Under the pieces are notes generated by a model, which saw nothing but the letters and a program-made list of their open reading frames with translations, had not been told where the DNA came from and did not search any database. This document shows, piece after piece, positions 16,460-25,075 of a stretch of 64,000 nt of DNA. Made by a program: the position numbers and the translations under genes. The first letter of the stretch is position 1. The number at the start of each line of letters is the position of its first letter. The DNA is from Streptomyces cadmiisoli (GTDB taxonomy: Bacteria > Actinomycetota > Actinomycetes > Streptomycetales > Streptomycetaceae): assembly GCF_003261055.1 (NCBI RefSeq), contig NZ_CP030073.1:8928001-8992000 (forward strand), given 5' to 3'.

Positions 16460-17866
16460 TCACGTGGCCGGTCGGGGCAGTGCGACGAGGCGGCTGAACG
16501 CGGCGGTCAGCTCGTGGCGCCAGGGCCAGGTAGTGGTGATCCGTAGCCGTAGGCGACGGGCTCCGCGCGTGATCCGGGCTGCGGCGTGCAGGAGCCGGTA
16601 GCGGAGCTTCTTGGGCTCGGCGGTGGCCAACTCGCCGTCCAGTAGCAGGGTTCGCGTCCAGGCCAGCAGGTCGACCGCGGTCAGGGACAGCTCCAGCCAG
16701 ACCTGGTTGATCGCGAAGTGGCGGGAGGGGAAGCGACCGAAGCCGGTGGTCTTGCCGCAGCGGATGTGGTCCTCGACCCGGGCGTGGGCACGGTGGCGGA
16801 CCTCCAGGTGCTGGATCGAGCCGCTGCCTGCGACGGGCGAGTCGGTGAGGAAGACCTGGTGGCGCATGCCTTCGTCCTGGTCGAAGAGGGACAGCTGGGC
16901 GCCGGGGTGGGGACGCTCGCGGCGGACGATGATGCGGGTGCCGTCCGGGTATCCGGTGAGGTCGACCAGGCCGGTCAGCTCGGCGACCTCGGCACTGGCG
17001 CGCAAGGCACCGTCTTGTTCCAGCGCGGGGTGCCAGACGTGCTCGGGCAGGGCCCGGATCGCGCGACGGACTGGCTCGGTGACGGGATACCCGACGGAGA
17101 AGAAGGTGTGGATCCCGCGTTCCCGCAGGGCCCGGATGTGAGCGAGGAAGGCTTTGGCGCTGCCCGCGCTGTCGGCGCGGATGAGGACTGGGGTGCCGTG
17201 GCGGTGAGCGTCGGGGATCTGTGCGAGGGCCTGGTCGAGGAGGGCGACGTGGTCGGCTGCGGTGTTCGCTCCGGCGTTGCCCGGTCGCAGGAGACCTGCC
17301 AGGGCCTCGCCGGTGTTGTCCAGGAAGCAGAGCAGTGGGTGGTAGCCGAAGCCGCGTTTGTAGGTGGCGGCGGCCTGTTCCTTCTCGGAGTGGCAGGTGA
17401 CCAGGGTGGCGTCGATGTCCAGGACCAGGCCGGGCAGTTCACGGCCTCCGGCCTGCGAGGCGGGTATGGCGTGTCCAGTCTCGTCTGCTTGCAGCCAGGC
17501 GACCTCGCGGGCCCTGGCCCGAGCTGCCCGCAGGGCGTTCAGAGTCGCGGTGTCGATGCCTGCCAGTACCCGCCAGGCGGTCGGAGTGGAGGCGACGGGG
17601 CCGAACACGTCGCGCTGGTCGCGCAGCACGGCCAGGTCGGCGATCGCCTCGCCGCCGTCGGCGAGCATCACCGCGAGGTCCACCGCGACGCGGCCGGGGT
17701 CGTGCCCGGTGCCACGAGGCCGCAGTCGGCACAGAGCGTCGGAGAAAGCGCTGGTCAGTGCGGTGGCGTCGGCCAGATCCGCGAGTAGACGCGAGCCGGC
17801 ATGGCTGACCACCCCGTGCCCGTCGGCGCTGACGACGAGCTTGGGGCGTGACCGGGTAGTGTGCAC
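16460..17866 (-). CDS. IS1380-family transposase
   Basis: The 468-residue transposase has the DDE residues of the family: Asp in VLDIDATLVTCHSEKEQA, Asp in LIRADSAGSAKAF and Glu in ARVEDHIRCGKTTG. The GTG start at 17866 and full length suggest an active gene. Its 5' flank holds an 11-bp inverted repeat (17870-17880 with 17930-17940). The ends of the element could not be fixed: no matching terminal repeats or target duplication were found by eye. It separates the two HTH/TPR gene parts. Confidence 0.9.
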   Translation of the reverse strand: MHTTRSRPKLVVSADGHGVVSHAGSRLLADLADATALTSAFSDALCRLRPRGTGHDPGRVAVDLAVMLADGGEAIADLAVLRDQRDVFGPVASTPTAWRVLAGIDTATLNALRAARARAREVAWLQADETGHAIPASQAGGRELPGLVLDIDATLVTCHSEKEQAAATYKRGFGYHPLLCFLDNTGEALAGLLRPGNAGANTAADHVALLDQALAQIPDAHRHGTPVLIRADSAGSAKAFLAHIRALRERGIHTFFSVGYPVTEPVRRAIRALPEHVWHPALEQDGALRASAEVAELTGLVDLTGYPDGTRIIVRRERPHPGAQLSLFDQDEGMRHQVFLTDSPVAGSGSIQHLEVRHRAHARVEDHIRCGKTTGFGRFPSRHFAINQVWLELSLTAVDLLAWTRTLLLDGELATAEPKKLRYRLLHAAARITRGARRLRLRITTTWPWRHELTAAFSRLVALPRPAT

Positions 17867-17869
17867 GCA

Positions 17870-17940
17870 GAAAGTGCCTTCCCGCTGGAACGATCGAGAC
17901 CCTAGACAAGCCTCATCGTTGCAGCTCAGAAGGCACTTTC
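17870..17940. repeat. Inverted repeat upstream of the IS1380 transposase
   Basis: GAAAGTGCCTT at 17870-17880 is repeated in reverse orientation as AAGGCACTTTC at 17930-17940. The outer copy probably lies close to the right end of the element; the inner copy is just before the transposase start and may bind transposase to control its own expression. Confidence 0.65.
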
Positions 17941-17941
17941 G

Positions 17942-19061
17942 CTTTTCCGATCATGATCCGGACGCAACCCCAGATGAAACGCGCAGGTTAGAGGCAGTAT
18001 TCGGATGCACGGCAGAAGAGCTGGGCTTCAGACCACCAGCGGCAATACTTCCCACCATCGAACTGGAGCCACCCGTGAGGCGCAGGAACTTCCTCACCGC
18101 CACCGCCGTTGCCGTCGTGGCACCCGCCCAGGACTCCCGGCCCTCCCGAGTCGGCACGTCCGACGTAATCCGGCTCCGCTCCGGCCTCGATGCCCTCATG
18201 GCCCTGGATGACAAAAGGGGCGGCCACGAGGGCCTGGAGCGGTCAGCGCTTTCCGGAGCTGATGACGCCCTCGACAAAGTCCAGCAGGCGTCCTTCCAGC
18301 GTATCCGCCAGAGGCTCTTCTCCGTGGCCGCCGACTACACCGCGACGGCGGCGTGGAGCGCTCTGGACGCCCGTCAGCTCGAACGGACTCAGCGGCACCT
18401 CGACCGTGCGCTGTACCTCGCGGGGATGGCCAAGGATCCTGTTGTCGAGCTGAGGGTGTGGAACTCCTACGCCATGCTCGCCCACCAACGAGGACTGCAC
18501 ACACAGGCCGTGGACGCAGGGTGTGCGGCCCAGGCTACGGCCATCACTCGGCGGGACCCGCTGTTCGCCTCCCTCGCGCACGCCAGGACGGCCATCGGCC
18601 ACTCGAACCTCGGCGACCGTACGGCTGCCTTGCGCTCCCTGGGGTACGCACAGGAGGCACTGGGGAAGACGTCGTCCGACGAGCCCCGGCCGAGCTGGAT
18701 CGCCTTCTACGGAGGTGCCGAACTGACCGCCATGACCGCGATCGTTCAGGACCGGATCGGGGACCCGTCGCGGGCCGAGGCAGCCTCTCACAGGGCCTTG
18801 AGCAGCATCCCCAAGCAGTTCCGCAGGAACCGGGCGCTGGCCACCACACGGCTCGCTCTCGCCCAGCTTCACCAGCGAGATACCGATCAGGCGTGCGCCA
18901 CCGCGTCCACGGTCTTCGATCTGATGAAGGGCTATCCGTTGCCCGGCCGGATGCGCACTCTCCTCGGCGACTTCCACCGAGATCTGATCACCCTTGCGCC
19001 GGACGCCAGGGTCGCACAAGAGTGGGGAGACCGCTTCCGATCCGAATGGAGCCGAACTTGA
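17942..19061 (+). pseudogene. HTH/TPR regulator, C-terminal part
   Basis: The frame enters from the IS side and reads TRRLEAVFGCTAEELGFRPP, then VRRRNFLTATAVAVVAP, and a long helical region typical of the TPR half of NsdA/XRE-TPR regulators. A shorter protein could start at GTG 18075, which has GGAG 6 nt upstream, giving 328 residues without the HTH. The first 45 codons use unusually many A/T-ending codons. The stop overlaps the TTG start of the GNAT gene. Confidence 0.7.
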
Positions 19062-19585
19062 GCGCCCCTGATCTGGTCGTCCGCCGCTACTGCCACGAGG
19101 ACCTGCCGAAGATCCGCCAGACGCTGATCGACGTCCACGCCGATGCCTACGCGGACGCTATGGACGACGAGTTCAACCAGCGCTTCCCGTGGTTCGTCGA
19201 GAACTGGGGCGGCAATCCGGACTTCGACTGCGTGATCGCCTGGGACGGTGATATGGCGGTGGCGTTCGCGTACGGGGCCCCGGCGACTCCGCAGCGCGAG
19301 TGGTGGCGTGAACACGTGACCCCAGCGCCCGAGAAGCACCGTACCTTTGCGTACTCGGAGCTGGCTGTCCGGACCAAGTACCGGAAGACGGGAACCGCGG
19401 AGCTGATCAGCCGGGCGCTCCTGGACGCACGGGGTGAGGACCTGGTGGTTCTCCTGGTCGACACTGAGCACCCCAAGGTGCAGGAGCTGTACGAGTCCTG
19501 GGGTTTGCGCAAGGTCGGAGAGCGGCAACCGTTTGCGGACTCCCCGCTGTACACCGTGATGCTGGCCGATCTACCGCTGCGCTGA
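19058..19585 (+). CDS. GNAT-family N-acetyltransferase
   Basis: The 175-residue protein has the GNAT order: an N-terminal strand (LVVRRYCHEDLPKI), a central ELAVRTKYRKTGTAELISRA acetyl-CoA-binding region (a degenerate R/QxxGxG/A), and a C-terminal YESWGLRKVGERQPF strand. It would transfer an acetyl group to an amine substrate not deducible from sequence. The TTG at 19058 has GGAG at 6 nt and overlaps the previous stop (TTGA); an ATG 12 nt upstream is in frame. Confidence 0.85.
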   Translation: MSAPDLVVRRYCHEDLPKIRQTLIDVHADAYADAMDDEFNQRFPWFVENWGGNPDFDCVIAWDGDMAVAFAYGAPATPQREWWREHVTPAPEKHRTFAYSELAVRTKYRKTGTAELISRALLDARGEDLVVLLVDTEHPKVQELYESWGLRKVGERQPFADSPLYTVMLADLPLR

Positions 19586-19601
19586 CCTGCAAACGCATGC
19601 G

Positions 19602-19636
19602 GCGCCCTCGACCTTCACGAAGGGAGAATGGGGCGC
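19602..19636. terminator. Hairpin after the GNAT gene
   Basis: GCGCCC at 19602 pairs with GGGCGC at 19631, with an inner CCTTC/GAAGG stem. It starts 17 bp after the stop of the GNAT gene. The rest of 19586-20028 holds only low-quality reading frames and no supported gene. Confidence 0.55.
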
Positions 19637-20028
19637 GCTGGTGCTTCATGCCCTCGTGCCATTGACACTCTTCTCGCCAGCGAGCCTTCTGCTGAACGCG
19701 TTGAACTTCACCGACAGAAAATGTGACCGGCAGGGATTTCCACGTAGGCCTGGAGGACAGCCCAGCTGGCAGAAGCCTCACTCTCGTCGGGACCGCGTAT
19801 GCTGCGGCCACCTGCTGACCTGTGAGATGTCCCGGGCGCCGCAGTGGAACTTCGGGTGGGCCGCGAAACGTTTTGACCTGCCGTGGTCGAAGCGTTGCAG
19901 GTCATGGTCTGGGCTGCACGTTGGCCGAATCACCGGTAACTGCCTGCCGCATGCGGAGGAACGTCCGGCCATCGACGAGGGAACCGGAGAACGGCTTGCC
20001 CTGCAGGGGGCGAAGAAGCCCGAGCACC

Positions 20029-20412
20029 TCAGGCTGTCTCGTCCAGCGCTTGCTGCACCGCGCTGATCACTGCGGGCCCGTCCGCGCCAAGCCCTCGCGC
20101 CTGCGTGACGAACAGCCGGGCCAGTTCCGTCAGCTGCGTCGGATCCGGAACGGTGGCGGGACTTGGAAGCGGGGCCACGCGTGTTCCTGCCCCTCGGCGT
20201 GTTCGGATCAAGGAGGCCGACTCCAGCTCGCGGTAGGCCCTTGCCACGGTTCCAGCGGCGAGGCCGAGGTCGGCTGCCAGCTGCCGTACGGTCGGCAGGC
20301 GTTCGCCCTCCGGGAGACGGCCGGTAGCGATGAGCGCGGTCAGCTGCGCGCGGATCTGTTCGTACGGCGGGACGTGGCTGGCGGTGTCGACTCGAATGAC
20401 GGGACTGGTCAC
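20029..20412 (-). CDS. GntR-family regulator, YtrA type
   Basis: The 127-residue protein carries a winged HTH at the N-terminus (PPYEQIRAQLTALI, LPTVRQLAADLGLAAGTVAR, IRTRRGAGTRV) and a short helical C-terminal tail, the size of YtrA-type GntR proteins that usually control a linked membrane-transport operon. The GTG at 20412 overlaps the stop of the membrane-protein gene (GTGA). Palindromes of the form TTGnnnCAA upstream of that gene are likely operators. Confidence 0.92.
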   Translation of the reverse strand: MTSPVIRVDTASHVPPYEQIRAQLTALIATGRLPEGERLPTVRQLAADLGLAAGTVARAYRELESASLIRTRRGAGTRVAPLPSPATVPDPTQLTELARLFVTQARGLGADGPAVISAVQQALDETA

Positions 20413-21164
20413 CGGCGCACCCGAGCCTTGGGCGAGATCACCGTGAACAGGCACCACGACACCGTGACGAGGGCGACCAGGGCCGTGGGCCACAGCAGCG
20501 CTGCTCCGATGCGGACGAGGGTTCCGTCGCAGGTCGTGCTCATCAGGTCGCCGGAGACGGTGGAGGCGATGCCGAGCAGAAGTGCGGAAACCAGCAGGCC
20601 CCACGCGGCAACGACAGTCAGTGCGCTGTCGTGGCGGGTCTGGTCGTCGCCGGGGCGGCGGGCGATCCAGGTCAGCGACCACAGGCAGGCGGCTGTGGAG
20701 ACGGCGAGGCATGTGAGGATGGGCAGGCCGTTGTGGACGCCGGGCCACGATCTGATGCCAATGACGCTTCCGTCCTGGCAGGCGAAGGCCAGAGGATGAC
20801 CCGCACGACTCGCCTCGTCGGACCGGGCCAGGATGGCTGCCGCGACGACGAGGACGACAACTACGCCGGCCTGGGCGATGAGGAACGGGGTCATCCGCGG
20901 CGGGACATAGTCGCGAACCTGGCGCGGGGCCAAACCTGCCGTGCGGACCGGGCCGCGAGGGCGAGCCGTCAGCGCGTCTCCCGCTAGGACCCCGATGATC
21001 GCGCACAGACCGAAAGCGACGATGGCGTACAGGACGCCGATGTCCGCTTGGGCGTCCCATGCCTGCCCCACGATCCGAGTGGCGACGGCGCCGATGAGTA
21101 GCCCGGCCCAGCGGCTGTAGCGGACGGCCGGTGACGCAGTAGGCACCGTGTCGACTCCGTTCAT
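20409..21164 (-). CDS. Polytopic membrane protein paired with the GntR regulator
   Basis: The 251-residue product has about six hydrophobic segments and no ATPase or transporter motif that was recognised. A loop with two Cys (FACQDGSV, STTCDGTL) probably lies outside. The ATG at 21164 has GGGGA 8 nt upstream. It is the first gene of a two-gene operon with the GntR regulator, so it is a plausible target and sensor of the same signal. Related DUF1648-like or permease-like proteins are often paired this way; this one stays unassigned. Confidence 0.82.
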   Translation of the reverse strand: MNGVDTVPTASPAVRYSRWAGLLIGAVATRIVGQAWDAQADIGVLYAIVAFGLCAIIGVLAGDALTARPRGPVRTAGLAPRQVRDYVPPRMTPFLIAQAGVVVVLVVAAAILARSDEASRAGHPLAFACQDGSVIGIRSWPGVHNGLPILTCLAVSTAACLWSLTWIARRPGDDQTRHDSALTVVAAWGLLVSALLLGIASTVSGDLMSTTCDGTLVRIGAALLWPTALVALVTVSWCLFTVISPKARVRR

Positions 21165-21188
21165 GGGCAATTCCCCAGTGACTCCACC

Positions 21189-21250
21189 GCTTGTATCAAG
21201 TAGCCAGTACAAGATGCAGTCCAGGGACACTTGTGTCAACCGATTGGCAC
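21189..21250 (-). promoter_or_regulatory. Candidate GntR operator/promoter region
   Basis: Just upstream of the operon are two short palindromes, TTGTATCAA (21191-21199) and TTGTGTCAA (21231-21239), about 40 bp or four helical turns apart. On the minus strand TTGACA at about 21238 offers a -35 box. A further half-palindrome CTTGTA ... TACAAG overlaps the first site. This pattern fits autorepression by the YtrA-type regulator. Confidence 0.5.
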
Positions 21251-21515
21251 AATTGGGCGACGGGACCTCGAGCCGGGGGAGAGCGGTGCCCCATCAGCCT
21301 GGGGCAGGGCGGGCGAAGCGGTGAAGGGGCGAGGGTTTGCAAGACTGCGGGGCCTTCTTCCGGACACCTGATTCTTGGCGCGTCCACTGTCTGGATCCAG
21401 GTGGCGGTGCCGGGTGACCGCACTTGCGTCCTCGACCCGAACGAGGTGAAAAGTGCGGTCTGTTCGGAGGCGCCCACAGCGGTGTGAGACTGGCTGGCGC
21501 ACTTTGAGAACGGAT

Positions 21516-21547
21516 GTGGGCGGCACCCCGGTCGGGGTGCCGCCCAC
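21516..21547. terminator. Perfect 14-bp stem with 4-nt loop
   Basis: GTGGGCGGCACCCC (21516-21529) and its exact complement (21534-21547) enclose GGTC. This is the strongest hairpin seen in the window. It lies 19 bp after the stop of the small minus-strand frame at 21566 and can serve as terminator for that strand. Confidence 0.75.
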
Positions 21548-21565
21548 GCTGTGCCTACTGACGTT

Positions 21566-21745
21566 TCAGGAACCGCTTCGATCGCCGCACAGCCGAGCCT
21601 CGGCCTCGACCGCTGACAGGTCCTCCTGAACACCGCAGGCAAAGAGTGCGGAGGAGGTGGCCGGCGACCAGGTGGTCAAGGTGGCGCGCACCGCTTCGCC
21701 GGCGAGCGAGGCGTGCACGCCTCCGGCGATCGGGCCCGGCGTCAT
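21566..21745 (-). CDS. Small hypothetical or C-terminal gene fragment
   Basis: A minus-strand frame of 59 codons (MTPGPIAGGVHASLAGEAV ... RLCGDRSGS) has strong third-position GC and ends just before a very strong terminator. The same bias continues upstream of the ATG to about 21798, so it may be the remaining 3' end of a longer gene. It follows the lamin-tail gene on the same strand. No family recognised. Confidence 0.35.
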   Translation of the reverse strand: MTPGPIAGGVHASLAGEAVRATLTTWSPATSSALFACGVQEDLSAVEAEARLCGDRSGS

Positions 21746-21830
21746 GCGGCTGAGTACCCTGTCCGGTCGGTTGCCCAGGACCGTCTCGGTGAGGGATGGT
21801 CCCGGGCAGGCGGGGTGCTGGTCGTGGATA

Positions 21831-22328
21831 TCAGCCGTGGTAGCCGATGTAGCCGTTGCCGTCCCGGTCGTGGTCTCGCTTGGTGTACGAGTGCACGTCC
21901 GCGCGGCTGCCGGAGGGCTTGTACAGGTAGATAGTGTCCTTGTCGTTGTTCCACAGGAAGTTGCAGTTGTCGCGGTAGACCACGTTCTTGGCGTCGGAGT
22001 CGGTGCCGTGGCCGCCGCGCAGTTTGATGTAGTCGCCGGGCTGCAGGTAGTGGTTGGCCGTGAATGCGAAGCGGTTGCCGGCGGCGTCCTTGACGACGTA
22101 GCCCTTGAGGTTGACGGTCGCGGAAGACGAGTAGTTCTTGACCGTCAGGTATTCCTCGTCGGTGTTGCCCGAGGAACAGCTGTTGGAGTCCCGGCCGGGC
22201 GCGTCGTACTGGATGCCGCGGACCTTGAGGGCCGAGTTGTACTCGGCGGCGTGCGCCGATGCGGCGGGAACGATGGCGGCCAGGGTGCCGGCGGTGACGG
22301 CTGCGGCCAGGATGGAACGCGTACGCAA
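21831..22328 (-). CDS. Secreted lamin-tail-domain protein
   Basis: The 165-residue protein begins with a signal peptide (MRTRSILAAAVTAG ... SAHA) when started at TTG 22328, which has GGGAG 7 nt upstream. The mature part is an immunoglobulin-like LTD fold: EEYLTVKNYSSSATVNLKG, GYVVKDAAGNRF, LQPGDYIKLRGGHG and NFLWNNDKDTIYLY are the usual LTD markers. Two Cys (NSCSSG, DNCNFL) may bridge. Such domains are often on extracellular nucleases or adhesins; here it stands alone, so it is probably a binding protein. Confidence 0.85.
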   Translation of the reverse strand: MRTRSILAAAVTAGTLAAIVPAASAHAAEYNSALKVRGIQYDAPGRDSNSCSSGNTDEEYLTVKNYSSSATVNLKGYVVKDAAGNRFAFTANHYLQPGDYIKLRGGHGTDSDAKNVVYRDNCNFLWNNDKDTIYLYKPSGSRADVHSYTKRDHDRDGNGYIGYHG

Positions 22329-22489
22329 GAGGTTGCTCCCACAGGTGAACGAATGATGTTGCATGTGAAGGACTAGCGAAGGGCCGTCTTGGTTGCACTG
22401 GAACGGCCTGTCATTCGTTCGAGTGACCTCAGTCGGTCGTCGATGAGGGTGCACAACCCTGCTGGCCGAGGGTCATTTGCGCCACGTCG

Positions 22490-22745
22490 GCGACGCCGGC
22501 AGGTACTCGGTGGCGACCTGGCCGACGTTGATGACCTGGTCGACCGGGAGCACCTGGCGGCCGTCGGCACCTACAAGGGGTGGCCGATGTACTCAACCGC
22601 AGCCGCGCTCGCCCTCGACGTCGACCTGGTGCGGTCGGTGGTCGCCGCGGCTGGTACTGGAGCGACCTGGACCGCATGGGCAGCGAGGCCGCAACACCCG
22701 CGTCCTCGCTGGCGCCAGAGTGGCACAGGACACGAAGTAGCCCGT
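22490..22745 (+). pseudogene. Decayed gene of unknown family
   Basis: High third-position GC in one frame (GGDLADVDDLVDREHLAAVG, YSTAAALALDVDLVRSVVA) switches near 22650 to another frame reading WYWSDLDRMGSEAATPASS. One coding sequence broken by a frameshift explains this better than chance. Neither end is recognisable. Nothing else was found between 22329 and 22987. Confidence 0.35.
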
Positions 22746-22987
22746 CACCTTCCCAGTGCCATCGGGCCACAAGCGGTCAAGAGGTTGTCTGGCGTTCGAG
22801 TTGCTACATCTCTCCGGTCATCGAAGCCCAGGTCACTGACCCGATGCCCCAGCCTCTCTCCAAAAGCGGTGGTGGGCAGTGATCACGCTGGTCATGATGG
22901 CGTCGAGGCCGGGCACCATTGTTGGGGACTGGCGTGGTGCGACGACTGTGCACATCTCGGAAGCAGTCAGAGAGGAGGGGCAGGAAG

Positions 22988-23479
22988 GTGCCGGGTGCGA
23001 TACGTGACTTGCTGTGCTGGCGAGGTCCGGCCTCGGTGAACGTGTTCGTCATAGGCTCTGGCAACACCCCATTGCCGCAGGAGGCTTTTCACCTTGCAGG
23101 GATGGTCCCTGACGCCTTCCTGTCGTTCCCTCTTCTGGGGCAACCCGAAGTCATCGAACGGCTCGGGCTGGTGTCATACGACATCGACTTCGATGACGTC
23201 TCGCTCGATCTGCGTGAGTACACGCGAGTAGTACTTCGGCGTGTCTGCGCCGACACGCGGGCAGTGGCCTGGACAGCTTTCGAGGGGACGTTCCACTACG
23301 ATGAACTCCTCACCGGCCAGGTGGCCCACCAGGTCTACGGGTACTGCAGGACCGGCGCCGAACCAGTCATCGAGTGGGACACTGCGGTCCTGCAGGGCGA
23401 AGAGTGGCGCCACCGCATCGCCGAGGCCCGAGCGGCTTTGGACGCTTTGCTGTCCGCTTCGGAGATACGAGGTAGGTAG
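22988..23479 (+). CDS. Hypothetical protein, 163 residues
   Basis: The GTG at 22988 follows GAGGAGGGGCAGGAAG, one of the strongest ribosome sites in this part. The product has mixed alpha/beta character (LGLVSYDIDFDDVSLDLREY, FEGTFHYDELLTG) and no recognised motif, membrane segment or signal peptide. Codon bias is weaker than in the core genes, consistent with an accessory origin. It stands alone. Confidence 0.6.
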   Translation: MPGAIRDLLCWRGPASVNVFVIGSGNTPLPQEAFHLAGMVPDAFLSFPLLGQPEVIERLGLVSYDIDFDDVSLDLREYTRVVLRRVCADTRAVAWTAFEGTFHYDELLTGQVAHQVYGYCRTGAEPVIEWDTAVLQGEEWRHRIAEARAALDALLSASEIRGR

Positions 23480-24178
23480 AGCCGCGCCGACTGAGTGTCC
23501 AACCGGGTGACAACGCCGACGGACACCGGTGAACGAGCGCGGACAGGTTACCGGCGGCCCAGAGCGCGCACAACAACCGCGCCAGATCTAGCGGGAAACA
23601 ACGGGGAATCACGTTGAAGGCAATCCAGTCTGACGTGGCCAGGCCAAGATCCGCTCGGTCGCGCCTGTCTGCGCCTGAACCGTACACAACGGATCGCAGC
23701 CTCCCACGCTGATGACGGCCTGGGCCTAGAGTCGCGGATTCGACGGCCAGAATGCTTGTCGGAGAAGACGGCTGCAGTCCGGAGATGCTGCTGCCGCGTC
23801 CAATCGAGGGGGCCGAAGCCCGTACGATGCCAGGTCCCTGCCCCGGTTGGAGATGACGTTCCACTCTGGCAGCGAGCAGGCATGGTTGGCTGCGACGGCG
23901 GACGCAATTGAGGCTGCAGCTTCACCATGCTGACGAGCCAGAGCGCCGATCTCGGAAACCACAAAACGCTGCGACGGTCGGTCACCGAAGATGTCTTGTC
24001 GTGAGTACCCTCTCGAGCCCCACTCTGGCTGTTCTCATCAAGATCGCTATCGAGCGACCGGTGATGGAGAGCCACACCAAGTTGCCCGCCTAAGCTCTCG
24101 GTTAGCGGCCGGGCGCTTCGTCGTTCCTCCATTGAAATTCCCGTGCCGATGCGGTGCACCAATCACTAGCCTGAGCCC
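23480..24178. other. Gap without a supported gene
   Basis: About 700 bp with lowered codon periodicity on both strands. A minus-strand frame at 23726-23962 (SEIGALARQHGEAAASIASA) is the only one with plausible content but has no ribosome site. It looks like decayed sequence. Confidence 0.4.
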
Positions 24179-24838
24179 GTGAGCGAAGACACGTGGGCGG
24201 GAGTGCGGGAGCGGGTGCTTCGGCTTGCCGAACACCCCGGAGCAGACACGATTTTTGGGGCACAGGGGCATGGCTTTCGCCTTGGTCCAGTCATGAGCGA
24301 AGAACAGATCCGAGAGCTCGAAGCGGACCTGGGCGTCAGTTTGCCAGCGCAGTATCGGAGTTTCCTTCTCCGCGTCGGAAGAGGGGGAGCCGGCCCCGAC
24401 TACGGCCTGATGACACCGACCCTATGTAACGGTAGTTGGCGGTGGCTTGGCATCGGACTTGCCTTCCCCGCACAGCCGACCACCGCTGAGTTCGCCGGAC
24501 GCCCCTTCGTGGCCGAGGCGCTGCGAAGCGAGCTCACTGCGATCGAGGCACAGGAGCCCACGCCGGAGGCTTTCGCGACTGACGAGGAGTTGAGTCAGGC
24601 GTACGTGGCCTGGGATGCGCGCTGCGAGGAACTGTACGGCGCACAGGAGGCGGGGGCGGTATTCCTCAGCGAGCAGGGATGCGGCTACGCATCGCTGATG
24701 GTGGTGACAGGACCGCACCGAGGTGCCATCTGGGAGGATCTGCGACCGATGGACCGAGGAATCGAGCCGACCGGGCATGACTTCGCGCACTGGTACCGAA
24801 AGTGGCTTGAGCGCACCGAGCGACGGCTCGAGACCTGA
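24179..24838 (+). CDS. SMI1/KNR4-family protein
   Basis: The 219-residue protein has the SukH core: SEEQIRELEADLGVSLPAQY followed by a strand (RSFLLRVGRGGAGPDYGL), and later VFLSEQGCGYASLMVVTGPH with G(A)IWEDLRP. In bacteria this family often acts as immunity protein in polymorphic-toxin loci, but no toxin gene is adjacent. GTG at 24179 lies 6 nt after TAGCCT, so a leaderless transcript is possible; there is no ribosome site. Confidence 0.85.
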   Translation: MSEDTWAGVRERVLRLAEHPGADTIFGAQGHGFRLGPVMSEEQIRELEADLGVSLPAQYRSFLLRVGRGGAGPDYGLMTPTLCNGSWRWLGIGLAFPAQPTTAEFAGRPFVAEALRSELTAIEAQEPTPEAFATDEELSQAYVAWDARCEELYGAQEAGAVFLSEQGCGYASLMVVTGPHRGAIWEDLRPMDRGIEPTGHDFAHWYRKWLERTERRLET

Positions 24839-24839
24839 C

Positions 24840-25016
24840 AGGGCGAGGACGAGGCAGCGCTGCGAACGCCACCGTGCCCAGCTTCCGCATGAACTGGGCA
24901 CGGTCGCGCCCACTGGCACCGAGAAGAGCGCCGCCGACCTTGAGGTACCGCCGGTCGGGTGCGACGTACCGGCGGATCAACTTGACCCGCTCGTCCTCAT
25001 CCTCGGTGTCACACAT
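24840..25016 (-). pseudogene. 5' fragment of an unknown gene
   Basis: From ATG 25016 about 60 codons have strong bias (CDTEDEDERVKLIRRYVAPD, RAQFMRKLGTVAF). The frame then runs antisense into the SMI1 gene and becomes meaningless, so the gene has lost its 3' part. The intact IS5 element begins 59 bp upstream of its start. Confidence 0.35.
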
Positions 25017-25075
25017 GGCAGCAGCCTCGTGTGGACGAAGCCGTCTGACCAGAATCTGGCCGGCCGGGCGCCTTA

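Noticed and set aside
16200..18000. Exact ends and target duplication of the IS1380 element
   Set aside because: Both sides share CTGAGCTG, but no matching terminal repeats or duplicated target were found by eye, so ends were not called.
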